Origin: Bacteroidota bacterium
GTDB taxonomy: Bacteria > Bacteroidota > Bacteroidia > Bacteroidales > Prolixibacteraceae
Length of the DNA stretch: 64,000 nt
Direction of reading: 5' to 3'
Assembly (NCBI GenBank): GCA_024278975.1
Contig: JAJRSD010000074.1
Coordinates: 1 to 64,000, forward strand
In this document: positions 24,779 through 33,695 of the stretch, piece by piece
How the letters are laid out: the number at the start of each line of letters is the position of its first letter
How positions within the stretch are numbered: position 1 is the stretch's first letter
Translations under genes and position numbers: made by a program
Notes under the pieces: model-generated
The model's input: only the letters and a program-made list of their open reading frames with translations
Databases searched by the model: none
What the model was told of the DNA's origin: nothing

Positions 24779-25349
24779 TATGGTTTTGGAAATTATTGTA
24801 AATCTTCAACGAAGTCCACGCGTCGGTGGCAGCATAAATTTGTTGCTTTTTGGTCAGTTCATCGGCCTCCCAATTTGTAAGTTGTTGCCCCTTCGAAATA
24901 CGAAAACCACAAGCAATTGCAGTTAATTTTTTTAAACTAAAGTTTTGTATCCCCAGTTTTAGTGCACTATCTTGCAATTCCACAAAACCAGCGGGATTAA
25001 ATTTTTTCCAATGCTGCAAACCTTTAATATCGTCGCGAATTGCAACTCCGGGTTTAGCAATTTCAGGATTCGAAAAAATTGCACAAATTTCATCCGACAA
25101 CCCAATTTTATTTACACGAATTAAAAATGCCTGCTTTTTTGTTGATAACTGCAACAGAGCAACCTTGTTGAAAACTCCCTTTTTAAATGCAGGTTTTGTC
25201 TCGGTGTCGAACCCGATTATCGATTGCCGCGATAAAACTTCAACTGCCTGTCGGAGAGTCTTTTCGTTATCAACAACTACAATCTCACCTTCAAACCATT
25301 TCAAAGGCAAATCTACCAACTCCTCTTTTGTTATACTCTCTTTAAACAT
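24768..25349 (-). CDS. DEDDy 3'-5' exonuclease (RNase D-like domain)
   Basis: This 193-residue protein is a single exonuclease domain. The four acidic residues are in IIGFDTETKPAF (Exo I, DxE), RDDIKGLQHW (Exo II) and YAATDAWTSLKIYN (Exo III, YxxxD). SFDTETKP and LALLQLSTKKQAFLIR-like words place it with small Bacteroidota proteins related to RNase D or the WRN exonuclease. It lacks HRDC domains. The likely substrate is RNA or single-stranded DNA. The start overlaps the end of the DUF5063 gene by 8 bases and its end overlaps rlmI. Confidence 0.85.
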   Translation of the reverse strand: MFKESITKEELVDLPLKWFEGEIVVVDNEKTLRQAVEVLSRQSIIGFDTETKPAFKKGVFNKVALLQLSTKKQAFLIRVNKIGLSDEICAIFSNPEIAKPGVAIRDDIKGLQHWKKFNPAGFVELQDSALKLGIQNFSLKKLTAIACGFRISKGQQLTNWEADELTKKQQIYAATDAWTSLKIYNNFQNHNDA

Positions 25350-25974
25350 TATCTCTGTTTTCCTCGTTATTAGTACCCCAAAAACCGTCTAACCATTTTG
25401 GGTTACCACTTCCCGGCTTTATTTCTTTATCTTTTTCTGCTTCTCCAAAATCGGCATCGCTGTAAACCAGCATGTGTACGGCACGCATTACGTTTACCAA
25501 TTGTTGTCCCCACGAACTTTCAAAATTAAACATACATTCGGCAAGCGAGTCGTTCATCACATCTTCGTTCCCAATGCTGTACGAAGTTAAAAAGTCCTTT
25601 AGGTTCTGATAAATATCCAATAAATTTTCCGAAACACTTGCTGTAACAGTTTCGTTTCCGAACTGAATTGCGGGGTCGAAAACTTCGTAAAAGCTATCGT
25701 TTTCGTTTAAAATATGCAACCATTTTTGGTGCAACACATTATAATCTAACTCAGTTACATATTTTTCCAGTTCATCATCTAACAACCTCTCTATTCGTGG
25801 TAAAACTGCTGCTTTTATATAAAGTAACGGTAATAATTTTTGTAGTTTCTGCAGGTTTTCCTGTGCCGGGTAATGTGCAGCATTTTCCACCGAATTACAA
25901 TATTCGCTGGCAACCGTTACAAATTCAATAACATTTTTCGAATATACAATATCGTGTGTATCCTGATTTTCCAT
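25342..25974 (-). CDS. DUF5063 domain protein
   Basis: This protein has 210 residues from ATG 25972-25974 (MENQDTHDIVYSKNVIEFVT). The frame extends upstream, but that part is not family-like. It is all-helical, with the DUF5063 hallmarks EFVTVASEYCNSVE, LPLLYIKAAVLP and WGQQLVNVMRAVHML. There are no catalytic residues and no signal peptide, so it is cytoplasmic. The function is unknown. In Bacteroidota it is regularly next to this exonuclease, and the 8-base overlap here supports co-expression. Confidence 0.85.
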   Translation of the reverse strand: MENQDTHDIVYSKNVIEFVTVASEYCNSVENAAHYPAQENLQKLQKLLPLLYIKAAVLPRIERLLDDELEKYVTELDYNVLHQKWLHILNENDSFYEVFDPAIQFGNETVTASVSENLLDIYQNLKDFLTSYSIGNEDVMNDSLAECMFNFESSWGQQLVNVMRAVHMLVYSDADFGEAEKDKEIKPGSGNPKWLDGFWGTNNEENRDNV

Positions 25975-26051
25975 TCTTACTTTTCTAAAACTGCTGCAAA
26001 AGTATAAAAGATTTTGAAGAATGGATGAAGGCATTTTCTTTTAATCCCGGA

Positions 26052-26630
26052 TTACTCGTCTTCGCTTTCGTCAGGTGTTGTGTTTTCTGTTGGTTCAGCA
26101 GATTCCTCTTCAAAAGGACTTACACCATCAGTAAAAATCGGGTTTTCATCTTTTGTCTCTTCAACCGGAACAAATCCTTTGGGAATTAACGCCTCGGCAG
26201 GCTCATATGGAAAAACATCAACAATTGTACTAACTGCAATTGCTGTTACAACATACGGAATTACCAAATACGACAGACTCTCATCCAGACGTTTTAGTGC
26301 TTCGTTAATGTCGTCGGCCATTATTAAATAATATGTTCTGAGCTTCTTTTCGCGACCGGCTTCCTCATCGATAGTTACCAAATTAATGGTTACTTTAAAC
26401 CACCACTCTCCATCGTCGAATGAAAATACCTCTGCAATTTTCGATTTTTTTATATCAACAACCGAGAATTCATTCTTTCTAACCAACTGTTGTAACTGCC
26501 AGATTATCCGTGCTTCGGCATCGGTAAACGAAACGGCATCCAATAAAAAGTTTTCAGTTACCATTTGTTCTTTCCCACTCTCCGACACTTTCATATATTT
26601 CGCTTTACATTCGAACCAGGTTTGCATCAT
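26052..26630 (-). CDS. DUF4494 domain protein
   Basis: This protein has 192 residues. The N-terminal 155 residues match DUF4494 (TWFECKAKYMKVSESGKEQMV, ENFLLDAVSFTDAEARI, WWFKVTINLVTIDEEAGREKK, YLIMADDINEALKRLDESL). The tail is acidic and low in complexity (EEESAEPTENTTPDESEDE). There is no signal peptide, so it is cytoplasmic. The function is not known. It is probably co-transcribed with the DUF5063 gene 77 bases downstream. Confidence 0.85.
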   Translation of the reverse strand: MMQTWFECKAKYMKVSESGKEQMVTENFLLDAVSFTDAEARIIWQLQQLVRKNEFSVVDIKKSKIAEVFSFDDGEWWFKVTINLVTIDEEAGREKKLRTYYLIMADDINEALKRLDESLSYLVIPYVVTAIAVSTIVDVFPYEPAEALIPKGFVPVEETKDENPIFTDGVSPFEEESAEPTENTTPDESEDE

Positions 26631-26744
26631 AATTTTTTATTTTTATTTTTTTTTGAAAAGGCAAAAGTAGTTTTCTTCAGAGAATGTACTCAGAAAAATC
26701 AGAATTTGTTTGGCGAAACTTTTCAACAAAATGAATATGATTTT

Positions 26745-27407
26745 TTACAGCGAAATCCCCACAACAATATACATCTGTTCTGTGGCCGGATTAAGTATCA
26801 AACTTCCATTTAGCGGAAGCGAAAATGTGTCGGTTAGTTTTATCTCTTTACTTGTGCCGATACCTAAGTTTACAAAACAAAATTCTCCGTTCGTAGTATG
26901 TAATCCATCACCGGCACCGGCAAAAACATCAATATGTTTAAAACTGTATTTAGCCTCAAAATACATATCGCCACCTGCATTTCCAACACCGCCGGCCTCG
27001 TTAATAAAATAGTTTGCTGATAATGAAAGTGCGGCAATCTGATATCCAATATTTAATTCAAATGCATGAGAACCGGTCTCAGTCGAAAAATCGAAAAACT
27101 CTGTTCCAGGGTAATAATAATCAGTCAGTCCAACTGTTAATCCAAAATCGAAGCCATAGTTTAAATAGAGGTCAACTTCGGCAGCTTCGTCGGTTGAAGT
27201 ATTTACAGAACCCCATGCACCCACTGTAAATCCACTCACATTATATTCTATTGTGGGTTGAAATGCCGGACCTGTTCCAAATTTCGACCCACGCCAAATA
27301 TAACTGCTGTTAATATCTAAACCTACGTTCCATTCCTGCGCTATTGCATTTGGTGTAATAGAAGTCAGAAGAATTAAACAAGTTGTAAAAAGAAGATTTT
27401 TTTTCAT
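26745..27407 (-). CDS. Outer-membrane beta-barrel protein (TorF-like)
   Basis: This 220-residue protein has a signal peptide (cleavage after PNAIA). The mature part is made of alternating amphipathic strands (WNVGLDINSSYIWRG, FQPTIEYNVSGFTVGAWGS, VDLYLNYGFDFGLTVGLTDYYYPG, AFELNIGYQI). It ends with an aromatic-poor but barrel-like MYIVVGISL. The WRG start resembles the TorF-type putative porin family. It should lie in the outer membrane. Substrate is unknown. Confidence 0.75.
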   Translation of the reverse strand: MKKNLLFTTCLILLTSITPNAIAQEWNVGLDINSSYIWRGSKFGTGPAFQPTIEYNVSGFTVGAWGSVNTSTDEAAEVDLYLNYGFDFGLTVGLTDYYYPGTEFFDFSTETGSHAFELNIGYQIAALSLSANYFINEAGGVGNAGGDMYFEAKYSFKHIDVFAGAGDGLHTTNGEFCFVNLGIGTSKEIKLTDTFSLPLNGSLILNPATEQMYIVVGISL

Positions 27408-27795
27408 AGTTGTGGTTTTAAAGTTGATACTAAATAAACTTTAATTTGTTTCTCGGATAAAGAAAAATAAAAATTCAGGAGATAATTTGTATTTGACTAA
27501 CCAATTCCGTCGAATTAACAAAACATTAAAATAAAGGGCAATAAATGCCAAAAAGTAATATAATATACGATGATATAGCAAAAAGATTAAATATAACAGT
27601 TATGCTTTCAAGTTGAATGTGTGACTGAAGTGGTTTCATTCTTATTGAATGATAACATACTAATCCTTAAATCTTATTACTCAACTTTTTTTTTGTTGCA
27701 AAAGAGCTTAAAAAAAAGAGTAGTTTTGCGTTACGAATAAATCATTTGGAATGTTTTATTACATTTAGGAATAGATTTTTTTTGAATTGACGCTG
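27408..27795. other. Divergent intergenic region
   Basis: This 388-base gap lies between the leftward barrel gene and the rightward LtaS-like gene. It contains a 23-codon reading frame that looks like a LacI-type helix-turn-helix stub (27545-27616) and a TAGTTTTG box (27721-27728) upstream of the LtaS-like gene, with a weak TTG further back. Nothing else was seen. Confidence 0.45.
27545..27616 (+). pseudogene. LacI-type HTH stub
   Basis: ATG 27545 to TGA 27614-27616 encodes 23 residues beginning MPKSNIIYDDIAKRLNITV. This resembles the first helix-turn of LacI-family regulators (xIYDIAKxLNISVSTVSRAL), with the rest missing. No downstream frame restores the family. It is short, so chance similarity is possible. 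Confidence 0.3.
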
Positions 27796-29634
27796 ATGGT
27801 AAAAAAAATTGTAATTTTTTTTAAATATTTTTTGTTTTGGTTGGCTTACTTTTGGGTAGCAAAACTTTTCTTTTTGCTGATAAACTTTAATCTAAGCGAA
27901 CAACTAAGTTTCCCGGAACTGGCAAATATATTTATTATTGGCACCCGTATGGATTTGTCGATGGCTGCATATTTAACAATTCTGCCGGGATTAATAATAT
28001 CTGTCTCATTTCTCTTTTCATCAAAAGTATTAAACTCAATTCTCAGTATTTATACAATTAGTATTTTGCTGATAATTACTTTTATAAATTTGTTGGATTT
28101 AGCTCTCTATCCACACTGGGGAACACGTGTTGGTATAAATGCGTTTAGTTATTTTGCCGATCCAAAAGAAGTTATAGCAAACATTTCATTTTGGAATGGA
28201 GTGGCAGCTATCTTAGTTTATCTCTTTTTCTTTCTGGTTTTTATGTTGATTTATAAAAAATTTATTACAAGAAGCATTCATAAATCAGGAGTATTAAAAT
28301 GGTATTTTTCGCCAATAATTCTATTTTTAACTGCACTGCTAATTATTCCAATGCGGGGTGGATTTAATGTTTCGCCAATGAATTTAAGTACCGTTTCCTT
28401 TAGCGATAAATTGTATGTAAATCAGGCATCGGCAAACTATCTCTGGAACTTTTTTAATACCATCGAGCGGCGAAATTCATACGAAAACCCATGTATTTAT
28501 TTTGATGACGACGTGGCTCTTAAAATTTTTAACGAAGTAGAAAATACACGCGCTTCTTCCAATACTGTTTTGTTGAATAAAACCAACGGTGTTAATCCCA
28601 ATGTAATTTTAGTTATTCTTGAAAGTTTTTCAAATAAGGTAATCTCATCGCTTGGAGGCGATTACAATGTTTGCCCGAATATTGATTCTATTTGTAAAGA
28701 TGCGGTAATTTTTCCGTCGTTTTATGCCAGTGGAAACCGGTCAGACCGCGGAATTTCTGCGCTGCTTGGCGGTTATCCGTCGTTGCTCGAAATGTCGATT
28801 ATGCGTTTCCCCGACAAATCGGATAAACTAAAATTAATGTCGCACTATTTTAACGAGCATAATTATTACTCTTCGTTTTATTACGGTGGCGATATTGATT
28901 TTTATAGTATGAAATCGTTTGTGTTGCAGGGGAAATACGATGATGTTATTTCGCAGCCCGATTTTCCGAAAGAGATCAGGAATTACGGAAAATGGGGTGC
29001 TCCCGACGGCTATCTTTTCGACCGTGTTTTAAGTGATATTAAAAAAGCAAAAGAACCGTTTTTTACGGTTGCTTACACACTTAGCAGTCATCCGCCGTTC
29101 GATGTTCCTTTCACTAAAATCAAAGGAAACTCAACCGATAAAAAATTCTTAAATTCGGTTGCTTATACCGACAGTTGTTTGGGTGCATTTGTTACGGAGC
29201 TTAAAAAACTACAACTCTGGCAAAATACATTGCTTATTATTACTGCCGACCACGGAGCTTTGTATCCGGGTTCGACCGAAATTCGCGAGCCGGCAACATA
29301 CCGTATTCCACTAATATTTACCGGCGGAGTTATTAAAAACCCGGGAGTGGTAAATAATATTTGCGGCGAACCCGATCTGATGCCAACACTTGTTAATCAA
29401 CTTGGTTGGACACACGTCTCAACACGGTTCGGACACGATATTTTTTCAACTCCGCAATACGCATTTTATATGCACGATACGGGCTGGGGATTTATAACAG
29501 AAAACGAGGAGGTTTTTTATAACAGGGCAACTTCCGACTTTAAAATATTTAAACAGAAGAGCGATAAAAAACCGGACTATAATTTTGCGAAGGCATATTT
29601 GCAGGTTTTACATAACGATTTTCTCAGTAGGTAA
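27796..29634 (+). CDS. LtaS-like sulfatase-fold phosphotransferase
   Basis: This protein has 612 residues from ATG 27796. Five N-terminal membrane segments (to about residue 200) are followed by a periplasmic alkaline-phosphatase/sulfatase domain: NVILVILESFSNKVISSLGG (metal Glu276), YASGNRSDRGISALLGGYPS (nucleophile region, Ser316), HPPFDVPF and TADHGALYPG (Asp485, His486). This is the LTA-synthase family, which moves glycerophosphate or phosphoethanolamine onto glycans or lipids. Relatives usually show Thr in the RTDRG-type motif, whereas here it is Ser. A diacylglycerol-kinase-like gene follows after 9 bases, which fits recycling of diacylglycerol from a phospholipid donor. Confidence 0.85.
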   Translation: MVKKIVIFFKYFLFWLAYFWVAKLFFLLINFNLSEQLSFPELANIFIIGTRMDLSMAAYLTILPGLIISVSFLFSSKVLNSILSIYTISILLIITFINLLDLALYPHWGTRVGINAFSYFADPKEVIANISFWNGVAAILVYLFFFLVFMLIYKKFITRSIHKSGVLKWYFSPIILFLTALLIIPMRGGFNVSPMNLSTVSFSDKLYVNQASANYLWNFFNTIERRNSYENPCIYFDDDVALKIFNEVENTRASSNTVLLNKTNGVNPNVILVILESFSNKVISSLGGDYNVCPNIDSICKDAVIFPSFYASGNRSDRGISALLGGYPSLLEMSIMRFPDKSDKLKLMSHYFNEHNYYSSFYYGGDIDFYSMKSFVLQGKYDDVISQPDFPKEIRNYGKWGAPDGYLFDRVLSDIKKAKEPFFTVAYTLSSHPPFDVPFTKIKGNSTDKKFLNSVAYTDSCLGAFVTELKKLQLWQNTLLIITADHGALYPGSTEIREPATYRIPLIFTGGVIKNPGVVNNICGEPDLMPTLVNQLGWTHVSTRFGHDIFSTPQYAFYMHDTGWGFITENEEVFYNRATSDFKIFKQKSDKKPDYNFAKAYLQVLHNDFLSR

Positions 29635-29643
29635 TTTCATTCT

Positions 29644-30522
29644 ATGAAGAAGATATATTTGATAATCAATCCACGGGCCGGGCATGGAACAATGGAAAAA
29701 AACATTGGACAACTGCTTAGCTTTTTTGAAAAGTATGAGGTTGCTGTTTCATACAATTTTACCAAAAGTGGTGGGCATGCGGTTGAACTTGCCCAAAAAG
29801 CTGTTTTAGATGATTATAATATTATTGTGGCTGTTGGCGGCGATGGAACTGTAAATGAAGTTGCCGGAGGATTGGCGGGAAAAAATATTCCGATGGGAAT
29901 AATTCCGGTTGGCTCGGGTAATGGACTGGCACACGATCTGAAAATACCAACCAACATAAAAAAAGCTGTTGAGATTATTGTAAACGGAACCGACCACAAT
30001 ATTGATTTATGGCAGATGAACGACAAACTGTTTTTATGTGCAGCCGGTTTAGGTTTCGATGCCGCGGTTGCTCACGAAATGGCGCTCTCTACCAGACGAG
30101 GCAGAGCGGAATATATTCGCCTCACAATAAAAGAGGGAATTGTTGCAAAACCGGTGGATATGAGTTTGCAGATTGGCGGTAAGAAAATTGAGAAACCCGT
30201 TTTTCTTGCATCTTTTGTAAATGCCAGCCAGTATGGAAACAACGCATACATTTCGCCCGGGGCAAAAACCGACGATGGTTTACTCGATGTTATTCTTATT
30301 AAACCAATTTCTAAATTTTTATATCCGGTGCTGGGAGCTTCGCTATTTTTGGGAATTATTCACTGGTTCAGGTTTTACGAAAGATATTATGCCGATTCAA
30401 TAATTATAAATAATGCAACTACAAACCTGTTTCATTTCGATGGAGAATCGGTGGAGATGGAGTTTCCGGTGCATATTAATCTGCTAAAAAAGAAATTGGA
30501 AATTCGGGTTTTACTGAGGTAA
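29644..30522 (+). CDS. Diacylglycerol/sphingolipid kinase-like lipid kinase
   Basis: This 292-residue protein belongs to the YegS/BmrU/DgkB family. IINPRAGHGTMEKN begins the fold, VAVGGDGTVNEVAGGL is the catalytic GGDGT nucleotide site, and GIIPVGSGNGLAHDL follows. AAGLGFDAAVAHEM and ISPGAKTDDGLLDVILI fit the C-terminal domain, and HFDGES is near the end. It phosphorylates a lipid alcohol in the inner leaflet. Co-transcribed with the LtaS-like gene (9-base gap), it probably returns diacylglycerol to phosphatidic acid; this role is inference. Confidence 0.88.
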   Translation: MKKIYLIINPRAGHGTMEKNIGQLLSFFEKYEVAVSYNFTKSGGHAVELAQKAVLDDYNIIVAVGGDGTVNEVAGGLAGKNIPMGIIPVGSGNGLAHDLKIPTNIKKAVEIIVNGTDHNIDLWQMNDKLFLCAAGLGFDAAVAHEMALSTRRGRAEYIRLTIKEGIVAKPVDMSLQIGGKKIEKPVFLASFVNASQYGNNAYISPGAKTDDGLLDVILIKPISKFLYPVLGASLFLGIIHWFRFYERYYADSIIINNATTNLFHFDGESVEMEFPVHINLLKKKLEIRVLLR

Positions 30523-30757
30523 TATTTTCATTGCAAAGTAGAATGTTTCTCCTATTCATAAGAAGGATAATTTCAATCATTTTCGTTTCAGAACTGCTAC
30601 CCTAATTAAGAACCATTCATTTAGTACATCAGTTCTGAATAAGGTTTTTGGAATTGGAGTTTGTAATTTATTGAGTTCTGTTTTATTGAAATTTTGACAT
30701 TTCTGATTTATCCAGATTAGGTTAATCCCGAACGAATTAAAATGCTGATAATTTTGA

Positions 30758-31036
30758 TTATAACATATCTCTTTTTGAAATAAAATTATCCAAATTCATG
30801 TTTGTATCCTTTAACATTTTAAGAGCATCCTCATTTTCAATGCTATACAATATTTTAAGAATCGATTGCGCCCTCTCCACCAATTTATTATTTATACAAG
30901 CAACATCAATCATATAAGATCCTGCTACTTTTCCCAATTTTATCATAATAGTTGACGATAAAAAATTGAGGACTTTTTTAGTTGCTGTTCCTGCTTTCAT
31001 TCGTGTTGACCCCGCCACAACAATGTATTTTAAAAA
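30758..31036 (-). pseudogene. murQ: N-acetylmuramate 6-phosphate etherase, 3' fragment
   Basis: The frame after a TGA encodes about 90 residues without an ATG: KYIVVAGSTRMKAGTATKK, then IMIKLGKVAGSYMIDV and NNKLVERAQSIL. GSTRMKAGTA and MIKLGKV are the C-terminal signatures of MurQ/GckR-type SIS proteins, and the NxKLVERA helix follows. The SIS domain is absent, so the gene has lost about two thirds of its 5' part. It lies 24 bases from the 3' end of the outer-membrane receptor gene. It is probably inactive. Confidence 0.7.
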
Positions 31037-31060
31037 TCAAAATTCGATAAAATACCTATT

Positions 31061-33607
31061 TTAGAACTGCTCTTTTCCAAAAGTACTATCAGCTTTTTTA
31101 CGCGATTTGCCTTTCATGTTAAACGAGTAACTTGCGCTTAATTCCAGTATTGGACCATAGCGGTCGTACTCAACTTCCTGATAAAATATCTGAGTTCCCG
31201 ATGAGTCGTAAGCGCGGGTATTTAAACCGGTTACATTCGAGCTTAAAATATCTAAAACTTTAACACTTAAATCCCAGCCATTTAGTGCTTTTGGCGAGTA
31301 ATTCAGGGCTGCATTGCTCATATAAAACATTTCGTTTCGTCCTTGAGTAGTAACGGTTGCCGATCTCATATCGAAATCGAGGGTGAACTTCAAATCTTTT
31401 CTGAGCATCAAATTCATATTTCCTTTTAAACTCCAGTTCGTGCTGCTGTTATTTTCCTGATAACCAAATACATCGCCCTGTGTATTGAAGTTGTACAACG
31501 AGCCTCCCACAAAGAATTTTGCAAATTTACCAGCCGTTAAATTGGCATTCAATTCGGCTCCCAACGCTTTTACATTTCCCGAGTTTGTATAACTTCTAAT
31601 CAGTACATTTTCCTCTTCGTAAACAGTATTTACACGAAAAATTGCATTGTCGGTTCCACGATAAAATCCGGTTAACGAAAAACTTTGATTACCTATTTTT
31701 TTATCGAGAGTCAATTCGAAATTGGTTAAATATTCGGGTTGAAGTTCGGGGTCGCCAACCAAATAAACTTCGTAGTGGCGGCGGTATAAAAACGGTGCCA
31801 TACTTTTAGTTGGTGGACGATTAATCCGGCGACTTGCAGCAAAAATCAAAGCATCGTTTTCGTTAAAACTATACTGTAAATGAAGTGTTGGAAACCAGTC
31901 GAGTTGCTTAACTTTATATTCCGGCAAAATTGGTTTACCGAAAAAGTCCAGCGAATCGGCATTTGCAATTTTCAAAAGCTGGTCGGTGTATTCCAAACGC
32001 AAACCTGCCATAACGGTAAAATCACCAAAAGTCCCCGAGTAATCGACATAACCCGCATAAATTGCCCGCGACAAATCTATCTCATTATTAAAATCGTCGC
32101 GTGTTCCCCAATCGCCGGTATTTACATCTAAAGTATCATAACGATATCCGCCTGCCTGACTTAAAAACTGGGGCTGAAAACCAATACCCAATTTGCTTTC
32201 ATCACTCAGCTCTTTTTCATATTCTATTGAAGTTCGGAAAGCGTCTAACGGAGTATTGTCGGTTTGATAAAAGTGTTCAGTTTTTTCGCCCACACTATCT
32301 GTAGGTTTATCAAATTCGTATTCCAAATTGTTTAGTTCGCGACTTAATTCTGAATATTCGTAAAGCAGCGACAAAGTAATTTTCGATTTATTATCGAACT
32401 TTTGTGTGAGGTCGATATTACCTGTATGAAAAACTCCGTACCGGTTGTCGGTATTCGGATTATAAATCCAATGATTCCGAGGGTCGATTCCCGGAATTGG
32501 TTTTTTATCAATATCGCCATAAAAATTATTATATACATAAAATGCCGAGCGTCCTTCGGTGCGATGCCCATAAAAATATGATGCAGAAATTGTACTCATA
32601 TCTGTTAAATTATAATCTACCCCAACGTTTGCCGAATAGTTTTCGTACCACTCGGGGCGTTCGCCGCTGGCAACCATGTGGTAATACGAACCATCGGATT
32701 GTAACAACCGGGCATCGCCAATACGCGAGCCATTTACATTTCGTTTGTTATAGTTAAATCCACCAAACAAACTCAAATCGTTTTTATTAAAAACCATATT
32801 TAATCCGCCGCCACCACGTCTGTCGTTCAATTCAAAACCACTGTATTTATCTTTTTTATTTCCCCATGGAGCAGCACCAAACAATCCGTCTGCCGAAACA
32901 GAAAGTCCTTCAACAGCATCTTTTTTTGTCGAAATATTAATAATCCCACCTTTCCCCTGTGCATCGTAACGCGCAGTTGGTACTGTAATAACTTCAATAT
33001 TATTTATTGAATTGGCAGAAATTTGCCCCAACAAAACAGAGGCTTCCATTTGTGTAGGTTTGCCATTCAGATAAACCATAAAGTCACTGGTGCCACGTAC
33101 CAAAACCGTTCCATCGGGACCAACAGAAACCGAGGGTAATTTATTCAAAACATCAATTGCTGTTCCTCCGCTGGCAGTTTCAAAATCGCTGGCGCGATAA
33201 GTCTGACGGTCTATTTTTTTCGAAGTTGTACGTGCCATTCCTTTTACTTCAACACCTTCAATCTCAACTGTTGAAGGCGAAATAGAAATATGACCTAAAT
33301 TTACAGATGAGTTTTCGGTGGCAAGTGAAACCGCATTCAGAGTATCGGAATTGTACCCGATAAACGATACTATCAAAAGGTAATCGCCCGGGTTCAGTTT
33401 GTCAACTTTAAACTTTCCTTTATCGTTTGAAACAGTTCCGGTTATCAATGTTTTCAAATCTCCATCGTAAACAGAAATGGTTGCAAACGGAACTTTATCT
33501 CTTGAAGATCCATCAACTACGACTCCACTCAGGACTCCTTTTTGTGCATAAATATTTACCAAACTCAAAAGGAATAATCCCGTAAAAATCAATTTTATTT
33601 TATTCAT
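31061..33607 (-). CDS. TonB-dependent-receptor-like outer-membrane protein
   Basis: This protein has 848 residues. A signal peptide (cleavage after NIYA) is followed by a carboxypeptidase-regulatory-like domain (about 24-105, GVLSGVVVDGSSRDKVPFATISVYDG), a plug-like domain (about 135-225: ASGGTAIDVLNKLPSVSVGPDG, GRGGIINISTKK-like KGGIINIST) and a large barrel of the OMP_b-brl_3 type (WFPTLHLQYSFNENDALIFAASRRINRP, YLTNFELTLDKKIGNQSFSLTGFY). Members lack a clear TonB box and are common in Bacteroidota. The substrate is unknown. It is followed downstream only by the MurQ fragment. Confidence 0.88.
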   Translation of the reverse strand: MNKIKLIFTGLFLLSLVNIYAQKGVLSGVVVDGSSRDKVPFATISVYDGDLKTLITGTVSNDKGKFKVDKLNPGDYLLIVSFIGYNSDTLNAVSLATENSSVNLGHISISPSTVEIEGVEVKGMARTTSKKIDRQTYRASDFETASGGTAIDVLNKLPSVSVGPDGTVLVRGTSDFMVYLNGKPTQMEASVLLGQISANSINNIEVITVPTARYDAQGKGGIINISTKKDAVEGLSVSADGLFGAAPWGNKKDKYSGFELNDRRGGGGLNMVFNKNDLSLFGGFNYNKRNVNGSRIGDARLLQSDGSYYHMVASGERPEWYENYSANVGVDYNLTDMSTISASYFYGHRTEGRSAFYVYNNFYGDIDKKPIPGIDPRNHWIYNPNTDNRYGVFHTGNIDLTQKFDNKSKITLSLLYEYSELSRELNNLEYEFDKPTDSVGEKTEHFYQTDNTPLDAFRTSIEYEKELSDESKLGIGFQPQFLSQAGGYRYDTLDVNTGDWGTRDDFNNEIDLSRAIYAGYVDYSGTFGDFTVMAGLRLEYTDQLLKIANADSLDFFGKPILPEYKVKQLDWFPTLHLQYSFNENDALIFAASRRINRPPTKSMAPFLYRRHYEVYLVGDPELQPEYLTNFELTLDKKIGNQSFSLTGFYRGTDNAIFRVNTVYEEENVLIRSYTNSGNVKALGAELNANLTAGKFAKFFVGGSLYNFNTQGDVFGYQENNSSTNWSLKGNMNLMLRKDLKFTLDFDMRSATVTTQGRNEMFYMSNAALNYSPKALNGWDLSVKVLDILSSNVTGLNTRAYDSSGTQIFYQEVEYDRYGPILELSASYSFNMKGKSRKKADSTFGKEQF

Positions 33608-33695
33608 AATGAAATATCAAATAGTATTAAAAACAGGTATCAAAAAAAACAATCGCCAAAGATAAAAGTTTATAATACAATGAGATATTTAACAC

